DNA of 64,000 nt from Gammaproteobacteria bacterium (lineage in GTDB: Bacteria; Pseudomonadota; Gammaproteobacteria; UBA4575): NCBI GenBank assembly GCA_022824965.1, contig JAJDYY010000008.1, positions 513,482 through 577,481 of the forward strand. Reading direction: 5' to 3'. This document shows, piece by piece, positions 1 to 9,669 of the stretch. Positions within the stretch are counted from its first letter, which is position 1. Every line of letters starts with the position of its first letter. A program made the translations under genes and the position numbers. The notes under the pieces are model-generated. The model worked only from the letters and a program-made list of their open reading frames with translations. It was not told where the DNA came from and searched no databases.

Positions 1-954
1 GTGAACGAGATTGGATATGACCACTCGAGAATCGGTTTTGACGGACACACCTGTGCAGTCATCAATGCGCTGGGCAAGCAGTCACCCGATATTGCACGCG
101 GGGTTGACCGTGAAAGCAGGGAGGATCAGGGCGCGGGCGATCAGGGCATGATGTTCGGCTACGCCTGCAGTGAGACCGATGTACTCATGCCGGCGCCCAT
201 CACCTATGCTCACCGCCTGGTGCAACAACAGTCTGCGGTAAGGCGGGCCGGCCAACTGGCCTGGTTGCGCCCGGATGCCAAGAGCCAGGTCACCATTGCC
301 TATGAGGACGGAACACCCTGTTGCATCGAGGCGGTGGTGCTCTCCACCCAGCATGACCCGGAAGTCACCCAGGAAGACCTGCATGAAGCGGTCCGGGAAC
401 TGATCATCAAGCCGGTGCTGCCGGAAAAGTGGATGACGGCAGGCACGAAGGTCCACATCAACCCGACCGGCCGGTTCGAGACCGGAGGACCGGTCGGAGA
501 TTGCGGGCTGACCGGGCGCAAGATCATCGTCGACACCTACGGGGGCATGGCGCGCCATGGCGGCGGCGCCTTCTCGGGCAAGGACCCTTCAAAAGTCGAT
601 CGCTCGGCAGCATATGCGGGACGCTATGTCGCCAAGAACGTGGTCGCAGCCGGGCTGGCAGAACGCTGCGAGATCCAGATCTCGTACGCTATCGGCGTGG
701 CACAGCCGACTTCCATCTCGATCAATACCTTCGGCACGGGGGCCGTCGCAGACGACAGGATCGAAGCCATCGTCCGTGACATGTTCGACCTGTCCCCCTA
801 CGGAATCCTGTCCATGCTGGATCTGCTCCACCCGATCTACCAGGCCACGGCTGCCTACGGGCATTTTGGCCGCAACGAGGACAGTTTTCGCTGGGAGCGT
901 ATGGACCGGGTGGACGAACTGAAGGAACGGGCCGGACTGGGCGCAATGGTATAA
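1..954 (+). CDS. metK: S-adenosylmethionine synthase, 5'-truncated by window edge
   Basis: Makes S-adenosylmethionine from methionine and ATP in the cytosol. The 317 visible residues match the E. coli enzyme from about residue 75 to the C-terminus; the first ~75 residues lie upstream of the window, so the GTG at base 1 is an internal codon. Visible hallmarks are the acidic GAGDQG loop, the [11 protein letters not shown] segment, and the glycine-rich [20 protein letters not shown] phosphate-binding region. It is followed after 33 bp by ahcY, so the synthesis and recycling arms of the methyl cycle sit together. Identification is secure. Confidence 0.97.
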   Translation: MNEIGYDHSRIGFDGHTCAVINALGKQSPDIARGVDRESREDQGAGDQGMMFGYACSETDVLMPAPITYAHRLVQQQSAVRRAGQLAWLRPDAKSQVTIAYEDGTPCCIEAVVLSTQHDPEVTQEDLHEAVRELIIKPVLPEKWMTAGTKVHINPTGRFETGGPVGDCGLTGRKIIVDTYGGMARHGGGAFSGKDPSKVDRSAAYAGRYVAKNVVAAGLAERCEIQISYAIGVAQPTSISINTFGTGAVADDRIEAIVRDMFDLSPYGILSMLDLLHPIYQATAAYGHFGRNEDSFRWERMDRVDELKERAGLGAMV

Positions 955-987
955 TGCCGCAAATTGGCTGAACGGCACGACAAGATT

Positions 988-2301
988 ATGAGCATTCAAC
1001 CTGCGCAGCAAGTGGCAGCGGATTTCAAGGTGGCGGACCTCGCACTGGCCGACTGGGGGCGCAAGGAGATTGCCATTGCCGAAACCGAGATGCCGGGGCT
1101 GATGGCCCTGCGCGAGAAGTACGGTGATGAGAAACCGCTGGCCGGTGCGCGCATTGCAGGCTGTCTGCACATGACGGTGCAGACCGCTGTACTGATCGAG
1201 ACCCTGACGGCACTGGGCGCCCAGGTCCGATGGTCATCCTGCAACATATTTTCCACCCAGGATCATGCAGCCGCGGCCATGGCGGCCAGCGGCATTCCCG
1301 TGTTTGCCTGGAAAGGTGAAACGGAGGAGGAGTACATATGGTGCATTGAGCAGACCGTCCATGGGCCCGGCGGCTGGCATCCGAACATGCTGCTCGATGA
1401 CGGCGGCGACCTGACCAAGATCATGCATGAACACTTTCCCGAACTGCTGGGACACGTCAAGGGGCTGTCCGAGGAGACCACCACCGGGGTTCACCGCCTG
1501 CTGGAAATGGAAAAAAACGGCGACCTCAAAGTCCCGGCATTCAATGTGAACGATTCCGTGACCAAGTCCAAGTTTGACAACCTGTACGGCTGTCGCGAAT
1601 CACTGGTAGACGGAATCAAGCGTGCCACCGATGTCATGATCGCGGCTAAAACCGCGGTGGTCTTTGGCTTTGGCGATGTGGGAAAAGGCTGTGCGCAGTC
1701 CCTGCGCAGCCTCGGAGCGAATGTCCTCATCACGGAGATTGATCCCATTTGTGCATTGCAGGCCGCCATGGCCGGCTACCGCGTAGTCACCCTGGAAGAC
1801 GTGGTCTCGAGTGCCGACATCTTCGTGACCGCAACCGGTAACTACCATGTCATCAGCCATGATCATCTGCGGGCCATGAAGGACCAGGCCATTGTTTGCA
1901 ACATCGGGCACTTCGACAATGAAATCGATGTCGCAAGCCTCAGGCAGTACCCGTGGGAGAACATCAAGCCGCAGGTGGATCACATTCTCTTTCCGGACGG
2001 CAAGCGCATCATCCTCCTGGCAGAAGGTCGCCTCGTGAATCTGGGCTGCGCCACAGGCCACCCGAGTTTCGTGATGTCGAATTCCTTTACCAACCAGGTG
2101 CTCGCACAAATGGAACTGTGGAAGAATCCCGACCGGTACGAAAACAAGGTCTACGTACTGCCCAAGATGCTCGATGAGGAAGTTGCGCGCCTGCATCTGG
2201 ACAAGATCGGTGCGAAACTGACCCGGCTGACTCCTGAACAGGCGGAATACATCCGGGTGGATCCGAACGGGCCCTATAAACCTGATTACTACCGCTACTG
2301 A
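988..2301 (+). CDS. ahcY: S-adenosylhomocysteine hydrolase
   Basis: Splits S-adenosylhomocysteine into adenosine and homocysteine, removing the product inhibitor of methyltransferases. The 437-residue protein has the NAD-binding GFGDVGKG motif, the conserved [14 protein letters not shown] substrate region and the C-terminal PDYYRY tail. The ATG at 988 (MSIQPAQ) is preferred over an in-frame TTG at 964 because homology starts just after it. A TATAAT sequence at 950-955 overlaps the metK stop codon and could be a -10 box for ahcY, though no good -35 is visible. No SAH riboswitch is recognisable in the 33-bp gap. Confidence 0.96.
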   Translation: MSIQPAQQVAADFKVADLALADWGRKEIAIAETEMPGLMALREKYGDEKPLAGARIAGCLHMTVQTAVLIETLTALGAQVRWSSCNIFSTQDHAAAAMAASGIPVFAWKGETEEEYIWCIEQTVHGPGGWHPNMLLDDGGDLTKIMHEHFPELLGHVKGLSEETTTGVHRLLEMEKNGDLKVPAFNVNDSVTKSKFDNLYGCRESLVDGIKRATDVMIAAKTAVVFGFGDVGKGCAQSLRSLGANVLITEIDPICALQAAMAGYRVVTLEDVVSSADIFVTATGNYHVISHDHLRAMKDQAIVCNIGHFDNEIDVASLRQYPWENIKPQVDHILFPDGKRIILLAEGRLVNLGCATGHPSFVMSNSFTNQVLAQMELWKNPDRYENKVYVLPKMLDEEVARLHLDKIGAKLTRLTPEQAEYIRVDPNGPYKPDYYRY

Positions 2302-2328
2302 ACCCGGCGGTCATCTGCCTTCGGCACC

Positions 2329-3078
2329 ATGCAGGCCATTCGTCTGTACACTCCTCAAGAGTTGACCGTGCACGGTGAAGTCAGTCTGGATGGCAGCACG
2401 CGCCACCACGCCGCCCACGTACTTCGCATCAACAAGCACTCACCGCTGATACTGTTCAACGGAGACGGCTACGACTACCCCGGCCAGCCGGTCACCTTTC
2501 ACAAGAAAGCCGTGACCGTCCGGATCACGGAGCGAATCCCTGCCAGAAAGGAATCCGTGCTGGAAACCCACCTGGTGCTCGGCGTGTCGAGAAGTACACA
2601 CATGGATTACGCCATCCAGAAGACCGTCGAGGCGGGCGTCAGCGAAATACACCCGGTCATCACCGACCGGACGGTCCCCCGGTTCTCGGACCAGACCCGG
2701 GCAAACCGGCAGCGGCACTGGCAAAACATCATTATCAGCGCCTGCGAACAGTGTGGACGCGCAGTCCTTCCCATCCTGCATGAAGCACGGGATTTGGGCG
2801 GCTTGCATGCGCTCGGCGAAGATGCACGGGGATTCGTCCTCGACATGGGCGCAAGCCACACGCTGGCGCACTTCTCCCGTGACCCCCTTGGAAAAGTCTG
2901 GCTTGCGATCGGCCCGGAGGGCGGCTTTAGCGAAACCGAGACAGACCGGATCCTTGTCAAAGGATTCGAGGCGGTCGCCCTGGGTCCGCGGATATTGCGC
3001 ACCGAAACGGCTGCGCTGACCGCAGTCGTCAGTGCACAGTTGCTGTGGGGAGACCTGTCGCAGCATGACGACCACTAG
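2329..3078 (+). CDS. rsmE: 16S rRNA (uracil-1498-N3)-methyltransferase
   Basis: SPOUT-class methyltransferase that puts m3U at position 1498 of 16S rRNA using SAM. The 249 residues show the N-terminal PUA-like part (about 1-70) and the C-terminal trefoil-knot signature AIGPEGGFSETE (about residues 202-213) and LGPRILRTETAA near the end, both typical of RsmE. It starts 27 bp after ahcY on the same strand and is followed by gshB, an order common in gammaproteobacteria. Confidence 0.95.
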   Translation: MQAIRLYTPQELTVHGEVSLDGSTRHHAAHVLRINKHSPLILFNGDGYDYPGQPVTFHKKAVTVRITERIPARKESVLETHLVLGVSRSTHMDYAIQKTVEAGVSEIHPVITDRTVPRFSDQTRANRQRHWQNIIISACEQCGRAVLPILHEARDLGGLHALGEDARGFVLDMGASHTLAHFSRDPLGKVWLAIGPEGGFSETETDRILVKGFEAVALGPRILRTETAALTAVVSAQLLWGDLSQHDDH

Positions 3079-3192
3079 CTCAAGACGCCTACCCGTGCTG
3101 TCCTGCACGGCACAGCACATTTTTCCCGCCAAGGGTCCCGATCCGGAATGGTATCCTGTGGACAGCCAGTACAGACGAGGCATTGCCTTTCG

Positions 3193-4158
3193 ATGACCAT
3201 TGAACTCGGTGTAGTCATGGACCCTTTAGAGGGCATCAATATCCACAAGGACAGCACGTTTGCCATGCTGCGGGAGGCACAGCGTCGGGCCTGGCACATT
3301 CACTATCTGCAGCCGTCCGACATCTTTCTGCAAGACGGCGTGATCATGGGACACACGGCCCGCATCTCGGTGCGGGACGATCCGGTCAACTGGGCCGAGG
3401 TGCAGGCGCGCACGACCCGGGAACTGGGGGGACTCGACGTGATACTGATGCGCAAGGACCCGCCGTTCGATATGGAGTACATCTATACGACCTTCTTGCT
3501 GGAACGCCTGCAGCAAAGCGGGGTACTGGTGGTTAATGATCCCGCCAGCCTGCGGGATACCAACGAGAAGCTGTTCGCCACCTGTTTTGCAGAATGCACC
3601 GTGCCCTATGTGGTCAGCCGCAACCGGCAGGCACTGGAGCATTTCGTCGACGAACACAAGGAAGCCGTGGTCAAGCCTCTTGATGGCATGGCAGGCGACC
3701 TGGTCTTTCGCGTGCGACACGATGATCCGAACCGGGGCGTGATTCTGGAAACCTCAACCCAGCACGGCAGCCGCTCGGTGATGGCACAGAAACTGATCGC
3801 CGAGTACCGGGAAGGCGACAAACGGATTTTGCTCATTGGCGGTGAACCCGTGCCGCATGCCCTGGTACGGGTCCCGGCCGCAGGCGAGCTGCGCGCCAAC
3901 CTGGCCAAGGGAGGCACACCGAAAGCCGCCGCCCTGACCGAACGGGACCGATGGATTTGTGAACAAATCGGGCCGGAACTGAAGGCCAGGCGGCTGGATT
4001 TCGTGGGAATCGACGTGATCGGTGATTACCTGACGGAAATCAACGTCACCAGCCCGACCGGCATCCGGGAACTGGACAAGATGTGTGGCCTCAACATTGC
4101 CGCGATCCTGTTCGACTGGATCGAAAAAAGGCTTGGGCAGGCACAAGAACCCGATTGA
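3193..4158 (+). CDS. gshB: glutathione synthetase
   Basis: ATP-grasp ligase adding glycine to gamma-glutamylcysteine, the last step of glutathione synthesis. The 321 residues follow the E. coli enzyme along the full length: GVVMDPLEGINIHKDS at the N-terminus, MRKDPPFDMEYIYTTF, KPLDGMAGDLVFRV (ATP binding) and the C-terminal EINVTSPTGIRE metal and substrate loop. The ATG at 3193 is chosen because the family start aligns there; an upstream extension to 3148 has no homology. The usual KPLDGMGG is here KPLDGMAGD, a small deviation in the ATP loop. Confidence 0.95.
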   Translation: MTIELGVVMDPLEGINIHKDSTFAMLREAQRRAWHIHYLQPSDIFLQDGVIMGHTARISVRDDPVNWAEVQARTTRELGGLDVILMRKDPPFDMEYIYTTFLLERLQQSGVLVVNDPASLRDTNEKLFATCFAECTVPYVVSRNRQALEHFVDEHKEAVVKPLDGMAGDLVFRVRHDDPNRGVILETSTQHGSRSVMAQKLIAEYREGDKRILLIGGEPVPHALVRVPAAGELRANLAKGGTPKAAALTERDRWICEQIGPELKARRLDFVGIDVIGDYLTEINVTSPTGIRELDKMCGLNIAAILFDWIEKRLGQAQEPD

Positions 4159-4296
4159 ACGGGGGTCGGCAGGAAATGGCGTCAGAGCCCTCACATACCC
4201 CATCATTTTCTGAAAAATGGGCAGCAACTGCGGTATATTGGTAATCACCCGTGTCCGGATGTTTTTGAAAACGTCCCTTTGCATGCCCGGTCAACC

Positions 4297-4860
4297 ATGT
4301 CAGAGAGCCTTACCAAACAACTGCTCGTGGCGATGCCCGCCCTGCATGACCCGAATTTCTCACGCACGGTGACCCTGATTTGCGAACACAACGAGCACGG
4401 TGCGATGGGCATAGTCGTGAACCAGCCGATCACCCTGTGCGTCGATGAACTGATCCGTTACCTGGACGTGGATGCTGATGATCAGGAAGCAGCGTCCGCA
4501 CACAGTCCGGTGTATGCGGGCGGGCCTGTACATGCCAACCGGGGATTCGTCCTGCATGATTCGGACCGGAAGTGGACATCCACCTACACGATCGACGATG
4601 ACCTGAAACTGACCACATCGGAGGACATTCTCCTGGATATTGGCCGGGGCGCGGGGCCCGAGAACGCGATTGTCGCGCTGGGGTATGCTGGATGGGGGCC
4701 GGGACAGCTGGAAAAGGAATTGAAAGAAAACGCCTGGCTGACAGTCCCATACCAAGCCAAGATCGTATTCGACACGCCAGTTGAAAAACGCTGGCAGAGT
4801 GCAGCCAGCAAACTGGGAATCGATCTGAACCTGATTTCAAGCGAGGCCGGACATGCCTGA
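4297..4860 (+). CDS. yqgE: YqgE/AlgH family protein
   Basis: Conserved cytosolic protein of the UPF0301 family, about 187 residues; its molecular role is not established. Diagnostic stretches are the N-terminal LLVAMPALHDPNFSRTV, HGAMGIVVNQP and the central YAGGPVHANRGFVLH. The ATG at 4297 (MSESLTKQ) fits the family start better than one at 4279. It sits between gshB and yqgF as in E. coli and many relatives. Confidence 0.92.
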   Translation: MSESLTKQLLVAMPALHDPNFSRTVTLICEHNEHGAMGIVVNQPITLCVDELIRYLDVDADDQEAASAHSPVYAGGPVHANRGFVLHDSDRKWTSTYTIDDDLKLTTSEDILLDIGRGAGPENAIVALGYAGWGPGQLEKELKENAWLTVPYQAKIVFDTPVEKRWQSAASKLGIDLNLISSEAGHA

Positions 4861-4914
4861 GGACATACAAGCAAATCTGTCTGAAGCTCAAGGCTACCTG
4901 TCCGATTGCTGCCC

Positions 4915-5364
4915 ATGTCCAACGTGATCGGGTTTGATTATGGAGAATGCAGGATAGGGGTTGCCATTGGCGTACCCAGCGCCGGGACTGCTAACCCCCT
5001 GACGACACTGGTCGTCCCGAGTTCAGGAATGCCCTGGGACAAGATCGACCAGATCATTGGGCAATGGCATCCTGATGCCCTGGTTGTAGGCAGGGTCGAA
5101 CATCACACGCAAGACCACGGTCGAATCAAGCAGCGGGTCCGGAATTTCTGCAAGGCCCTGCGAGACCGCTACTGTCTGCCCGTGGAAACCGTGGACGAGT
5201 CATTTTCTTCAGCGCGCGCGTATGCCCTGCTCAAGGACATGCGGGCGCAGGGACAGCGCAAAAAAATTCGCAAAACCGACATCGACAAGGCTTCGGCGGC
5301 CATCATTCTGCAGACCTGGCTCGCGCATCATGATGACCCCAACGTGAAAAGGGTCACGCCATGA
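4915..5364 (+). CDS. yqgF: putative pre-16S rRNA nuclease / Holliday junction resolvase-like YqgF
   Basis: RNase H-fold protein of about 149 residues that matures the 5' end of 16S rRNA in E. coli. The N-terminal IGFDYGECRIGVAIG carries the first catalytic aspartate, a glutamate lies in VDESFSSARA, and a third acidic residue is in DIDKASAAIIL. The ATG at 4915 is chosen; a TTG at 4906 would add three residues. The stop overlaps the pyrR start by ATGA, indicating translational coupling. Confidence 0.93.
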   Translation: MSNVIGFDYGECRIGVAIGVPSAGTANPLTTLVVPSSGMPWDKIDQIIGQWHPDALVVGRVEHHTQDHGRIKQRVRNFCKALRDRYCLPVETVDESFSSARAYALLKDMRAQGQRKKIRKTDIDKASAAIILQTWLAHHDDPNVKRVTP

Positions 5365-5858
5365 CAGACCTGGATGCCCCGCAACTGATTGACAAGCTGG
5401 GGCAGGACCTCGAGGTTTTCATGCGTGAACGGGGTATCACCCAACCCTTGCTGGTAGGGATCCGCACGGGCGGGGTATGGATTGCGGAACAGATTCAGTC
5501 GATGCTTGAAATCAAGGACGAACTGGGGGTACTCGACATCACCTTTTACCGGGATGACTTCAGTCGTGCGGGAATCCAGCCGACAGTAAAGCCTTCCCAC
5601 CTGCCCCTGAACGTAACGGACCGACACATTATCCTGATCGACGATGTGCTGTATACCGGGCGCACGGTACGCGCGGCCCTGAACGAGATTTTCGATTATG
5701 GTCGCCCTGCATCGGTCAGTCTGGCCATCCTCGTGGAGAGAAACGGCCGGGAATTGCCCATCCAGGCGGATGTTGTAGGCACGAGGCTCAACCTGGATGC
5801 CAGGCAGCAGGTGCAGCTCGGCGGCCCGCAGCCGATCGTTCTGGAGATCGTGGACTGA
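5361..5858 (+). CDS. pyrR: PyrR, bifunctional pyrimidine regulator / uracil phosphoribosyltransferase
   Basis: Phosphoribosyltransferase-fold protein of 165 residues. The PRPP-binding loop reads [17 protein letters not shown] near residue 93, as in PyrR. In Gram-positives it binds pyr mRNA attenuators; in pseudomonads it is encoded ahead of pyrB as here. I see no clear attenuator in front of it, since the start overlaps yqgF. It heads pyrR-pyrB-pyrC', with 10 bp to pyrB. Confidence 0.93.
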   Translation: MTDLDAPQLIDKLGQDLEVFMRERGITQPLLVGIRTGGVWIAEQIQSMLEIKDELGVLDITFYRDDFSRAGIQPTVKPSHLPLNVTDRHIILIDDVLYTGRTVRAALNEIFDYGRPASVSLAILVERNGRELPIQADVVGTRLNLDARQQVQLGGPQPIVLEIVD

Positions 5859-5868
5859 GCCTTTTTGC

Positions 5869-6810
5869 ATGAGACATTTTCTGGACATCGGCAGACTGGA
5901 TCGCGAGGCGCTGACCCATATCCTCGATACGGCCAAGTCATTCACCAGCGTGGATGGCCAGGCTGTCAAGAAAGTACCGCTGCTGCGCGGCAAAACCATC
6001 GTGAACCTCTTTTTTGAACCCAGCACCCGAACCCGTACTACTTTTGAACTTGCCGCCAAACGGCTGTCTGCAGATGTTCTGAACATCAGCATCGCCACCT
6101 CGGCTACCGTCAAGGGCGAAAGCCTGCTGGACACGCTGTTCAGCCTGGAGGCCATGAACACGGACATCTTTATTGTCAGACACCCGGAAAGCGGGGCAGC
6201 GGACTTCATTGCCAAGCACGTAGCGCCCCACGTCAGCATCATCAATGCCGGCGACGGGCGTCATGCCCATCCGACCCAGGCCCTGCTCGATGTCTTCACG
6301 ATTCGCGAACACCACCCGGATTTTTCGAAGCTGCGCGTTGCGATCGTGGGCGATATCCTGCATTCACGTGTCGCCCGTTCCCAGATCGAGGCGCTCAATA
6401 TCCTGGGCACCCAAGAGATCCGCGTGATCGCACCCCGCACGCTGTTGCCTGCGAACATCGAGCAGCTGGGCGTACAGGTGTTTCAGAATTGCTGGCAGGG
6501 ATTGCGCGATGTCGATGTAATCATCATGCTGCGACTGCAAAAAGAGCGCATGCAGGGGGCATTTATTCCGAGTGAGCACGAGTACTTCCAGCTGTATGGA
6601 CTGACTCCGGAAAGACTGGCGCTGGCCAGCCCTGATGCAATCGTCATGCACCCTGGCCCCATCAACCGCGGCGTGGAGATCAGTTCAGAGGTTGCCGACG
6701 GCTCCCAGTCTGTGATTCTGCAACAGGTGAAGTACGGCATCGCCGTTCGCATGGCCATCCTGTCGATCGCGATCAGCACCGGCGAGCATGGAGACAGTCA
6801 TGAAACTTGA
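5869..6810 (+). CDS. pyrB: aspartate carbamoyltransferase catalytic subunit
   Basis: Condenses carbamoyl phosphate with aspartate, the committed step of pyrimidine synthesis. The 313 residues contain the carbamoyl-phosphate signature [26 protein letters not shown], and [11 protein letters not shown] towards the C-terminus. The ATG at 5869 (MRHFLDIG) matches the family start. The 3' end overlaps the pyrC' start, as in Pseudomonas, where PyrB needs the inactive PyrC' partner to form a dodecamer. There is no pyrI in the window. Confidence 0.96.
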   Translation: MRHFLDIGRLDREALTHILDTAKSFTSVDGQAVKKVPLLRGKTIVNLFFEPSTRTRTTFELAAKRLSADVLNISIATSATVKGESLLDTLFSLEAMNTDIFIVRHPESGAADFIAKHVAPHVSIINAGDGRHAHPTQALLDVFTIREHHPDFSKLRVAIVGDILHSRVARSQIEALNILGTQEIRVIAPRTLLPANIEQLGVQVFQNCWQGLRDVDVIIMLRLQKERMQGAFIPSEHEYFQLYGLTPERLALASPDAIVMHPGPINRGVEISSEVADGSQSVILQQVKYGIAVRMAILSIAISTGEHGDSHET

Positions 6811-8083
6811 GATACTGAACGGCCATCTCGTCGACCCCGCCAATGAAATCGACCAGGCTGCAGACATCTTCATGGCGGATGGAAAGGTGGTTGCCGTTCA
6901 CAAACCCCCGTCTGCCTGGGAGGCTGAACACACGATCAATGCAGCCGGCAAGCTGGTCTTGCCCGGACTCGTTGAACTTTCCGCCAGCCTGCGCCAGCCG
7001 GGACAGGAGCACAAGGCCACCATTCGCACCGAGACCCGGGCCGCTGCAGCGGGAGGCATCACCAGTCTGGCATGTCTGCCGACGACCAGCCCGGTCGTCG
7101 ACTCGCCCGCAGAGGTCGAGTTGATCGAGCAGCTTTCGCAGGATAGCGGTCACTGCAAGGTGCACGTGATCGGGGCATTGACGAAAGGCCTGAAAGGGGA
7201 AAATCTAAGTGAAATGGCTGCGCTCAAAGCGACCGGCTGCGTCGGGGTCACCAACGTCCTGCTTCCCCTGAAAAGCCCGCTTGTACTGAGACGTGCCATG
7301 GAATATGCATCCAGTCAGGGACTTACCGTCTTCACGTACCCGATCGACCATCACCTGGCCAACAACGGCTGTGTACACGAGGGTCTCACAGGCTTGCGCC
7401 TCGGCCTTCCCGGCATACCCGCCGCAGCGGAAACGGCGGCACTGGCCTTTCATCTTGCCCTGATCGAGGAACTCAGTGTCCGCACCCATTTCTGTCACCT
7501 TTCGACGTCACGTGCAGTGAATATGATTGCACGTGCCCGCAGGGACCACTTGCCGGTCAGTGCCGATGCCAGCATCCTGCATTTGTTCCTGACCGACCAC
7601 GACCTCCAGGATTTTGACGGACTGTGTCATAACCTCCCTCCCTACCGTACACAACAGGACCGTGACGGCCTTCGAAAGGGTCTGCAGGACGGTGCACTGT
7701 CCGCGATTTGCGCAGATCACCAGCCGCATGAAATCGAAGCCAAGCTGGCACCGTTCCAGTCCACGGAACCCGGCAGTTCCACCCTGGAATCCCTGCTGCC
7801 CCTGGTCCTGCAACTGGTGGATGAAGGGGTACTCGGCCTGAAGGAGGCCGTGCGCCGGGTGACTCAGCAACCTGCAGAAATCCTCGGGATCGCAGCCGGC
7901 GAGCTGTCTGTGGGCCGACAGGCAGATGCATGCGTCGTCGATCCCGGCCTGAACTGGACCCTGAGCAATGAAACCCTGCTCAGCCGGGGCAAAAACACGC
8001 CCTTGCTGGGGCGCCAGTTCAAAGGCCGCGTTACACACACGATTCTGGGCGGCAAGCTGGTCTTTCAGCTCGGACCCGAGTGA
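6800..8083 (+). CDS. pyrC': inactive dihydroorotase-like PyrC' (PyrX), ATCase partner
   Basis: Amidohydrolase-fold protein of 427 residues, similar throughout to dihydroorotase ([23 protein letters not shown]), but the metal-binding D-x-H-x-H-x-R signature is E59-L-S-A-S-L-R65: both zinc histidines are serine. It should therefore not be an active dihydroorotase. In pseudomonads the same kind of degenerate PyrC' is a structural part of aspartate transcarbamoylase, and the pyrB overlap supports that role. ATG 6800 is preferred to 6788. A functional pyrC must lie elsewhere. Confidence 0.92.
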   Translation: MKLEILNGHLVDPANEIDQAADIFMADGKVVAVHKPPSAWEAEHTINAAGKLVLPGLVELSASLRQPGQEHKATIRTETRAAAAGGITSLACLPTTSPVVDSPAEVELIEQLSQDSGHCKVHVIGALTKGLKGENLSEMAALKATGCVGVTNVLLPLKSPLVLRRAMEYASSQGLTVFTYPIDHHLANNGCVHEGLTGLRLGLPGIPAAAETAALAFHLALIEELSVRTHFCHLSTSRAVNMIARARRDHLPVSADASILHLFLTDHDLQDFDGLCHNLPPYRTQQDRDGLRKGLQDGALSAICADHQPHEIEAKLAPFQSTEPGSSTLESLLPLVLQLVDEGVLGLKEAVRRVTQQPAEILGIAAGELSVGRQADACVVDPGLNWTLSNETLLSRGKNTPLLGRQFKGRVTHTILGGKLVFQLGPE

Positions 8084-8110
8084 GCCCGTCTCCATCAAGC
8101 AACGCAAGGC

Positions 8111-8980
8111 ATGGAATCCGAGCAAAACCCGATCTTCGAGGAATGCGCCCGTGTGACCCATCATGATGCGCTGGCGGCACAACAGTTTGTCCTCAGGCTA
8201 AGCGCACCCGAGTGTGCCCGCCACGCAAAAGCCGGTAACTTCCTGCACCTGCAGTGCGATCCCCAGAGAGCCCTGCGCCGGCCATTTTCCATTATGCGCT
8301 GCGACCCCGCCGCAGGCTGGGTTGAAGTCCTGTACAAGATTGTAGGGCAAGGAAGCGCGGAACTGGCGGCTCGCAAATCCGGGGATATGCTGCAGTGCCT
8401 GGGGCCGGTTGGGAACACCTTCAGGGTGCATGAGAATACCACGCATCCATTGCTGCTTGGCGGGGGCGTGGGGATTCCTCCCATGATTTTCCTGGCAGAA
8501 ACCCTCAGGGGAAATCCAGGATTGCATCCGCTGGCCATCCTGGGTTCTGAAATTCCCTTTCCTTTTCCGACCCGGCCTTCAAAAATACTGGCCCCGGATG
8601 TCCCGAAGGAGGTCATTGCGGCCATGCCGTTGCTCGATGACTGGGGCATCGCATCGCGGCTCACCAGTCTGCAGGGGTATCCCGGCTGTTTCCACGGCTA
8701 CGTACACGAACTGGCCGAACGCTGGTTCCTGAACCTGGACCATGCAGCGCAAAAAGGTGTGCAGGTATTTGCCTGCGGACCGAACCGGATGCTGGAAGCG
8801 GTCTCTGAATTCTGTCGCCGGCATGCGCTTCCCTGCCAGGTATGCCTGGAAGAGTATATGGCATGTGCTGTCGGGGGCTGTGCCGGTTGCGTCGTACCTT
8901 ACCGGGAGAATAATCGCATGGTGGCCATGAAGCGGGTGTGCGTTGATGGGCCGGTTTTCAATGCAGCCAGCATCTTCTGA
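8111..8980 (+). CDS. pyrK: dihydroorotate dehydrogenase electron-transfer subunit-like flavoprotein
   Basis: Ferredoxin-NADP reductase-fold protein of 289 residues with a C-terminal [2Fe-2S] site. RRPFSIMRC is the FAD-binding motif (about residues 57-65), LLLGGGVGIPPMIF the nucleotide-binding loop, and the last 50 residues carry CLEEYMACAVGGCAGC plus a further cysteine in RVCVDGPVF, the PyrK cluster pattern. In class 1B enzymes PyrK passes electrons from dihydroorotate to NAD+. No pyrD1B gene is adjacent; the neighbours are pyrC' and yggS, so its partner is unknown. Confidence 0.85.
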   Translation: MESEQNPIFEECARVTHHDALAAQQFVLRLSAPECARHAKAGNFLHLQCDPQRALRRPFSIMRCDPAAGWVEVLYKIVGQGSAELAARKSGDMLQCLGPVGNTFRVHENTTHPLLLGGGVGIPPMIFLAETLRGNPGLHPLAILGSEIPFPFPTRPSKILAPDVPKEVIAAMPLLDDWGIASRLTSLQGYPGCFHGYVHELAERWFLNLDHAAQKGVQVFACGPNRMLEAVSEFCRRHALPCQVCLEEYMACAVGGCAGCVVPYRENNRMVAMKRVCVDGPVFNAASIF

Positions 8981-9668
8981 CCGGACACCCGCGACACGCC
9001 TTTTGCAGGTGAAGGAGACGATCCGCCGCCTGGAGAACCGGCACCAGCGCATCCCCGGCAGTGTGCGTCTGCTGGCGGTCAGCAAAAAAAAGAGTGTCGA
9101 GGACATCGTCTCTGCGGCCAGCGCCGGGCAGCGTGATTTCGGCGAAAGCTACCTGCAGGAGGCCCTGGAAAAGATCGACGCACTGGAGAACGAAAACCTT
9201 TGCTGGCACTTCGTAGGCCCCATACAAAAAAACAAGACCCGGCAAATTGCCGCACACTTCGACTGGGTACACGGCATAGAACGCCTGATCGTTGCCGAGC
9301 GCCTGAGCACACAGCGCCCGTCCCGTCTGCCTCCCCTGCAGATCTGTCTACAGGTCAACATAGACCGCGAACATTCCAAGTCCGGAGTGCAGTGCGAACA
9401 GGTACAGGACCTCGCAAGTGCCTTGCAAGAACTTCCCAACCTGGAATTGCGTGGCCTGATGGCCATCCCGCGGCAAACTAGTGATACTATTCATCGACGC
9501 CGGCGTTTCGCGCAACTGCGAGAGATGCTGGAACAACTGAACGAGTCGGGATTCGGGCTCGATACCCTGTCGATGGGAATGAGCGACGATCTCGAAGCGG
9601 CAGTTGCAGAAGGTGCGACCATTGTTCGAATAGGTACTGCAATTTTTGGTGCACGAACGGCCAAATAA
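8961..9668 (+). CDS. yggS: pyridoxal phosphate homeostasis protein (YggS/PLPBP)
   Basis: Single-domain PLP-binding TIM-barrel protein of about 235 residues that buffers PLP and influences amino-acid pools; no enzymatic activity is known. Visible motifs: LLAVSKKK with the PLP lysine, RDFGESYLQEA, WHFVGPIQKNKT, and the phosphate-binding end LSMGMSDDLEAAVAEGAT followed by VRIGTAIFG. The start at 8961 is chosen because residues before it lie inside pyrK and lack homology; 8943 and 8946 are alternatives. Linked to proC and yggT as in many gammaproteobacteria. Confidence 0.93.
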   Translation: MQPASSDRTPATRLLQVKETIRRLENRHQRIPGSVRLLAVSKKKSVEDIVSAASAGQRDFGESYLQEALEKIDALENENLCWHFVGPIQKNKTRQIAAHFDWVHGIERLIVAERLSTQRPSRLPPLQICLQVNIDREHSKSGVQCEQVQDLASALQELPNLELRGLMAIPRQTSDTIHRRRRFAQLREMLEQLNESGFGLDTLSMGMSDDLEAAVAEGATIVRIGTAIFGARTAK

Positions 9669-9669
9669 A

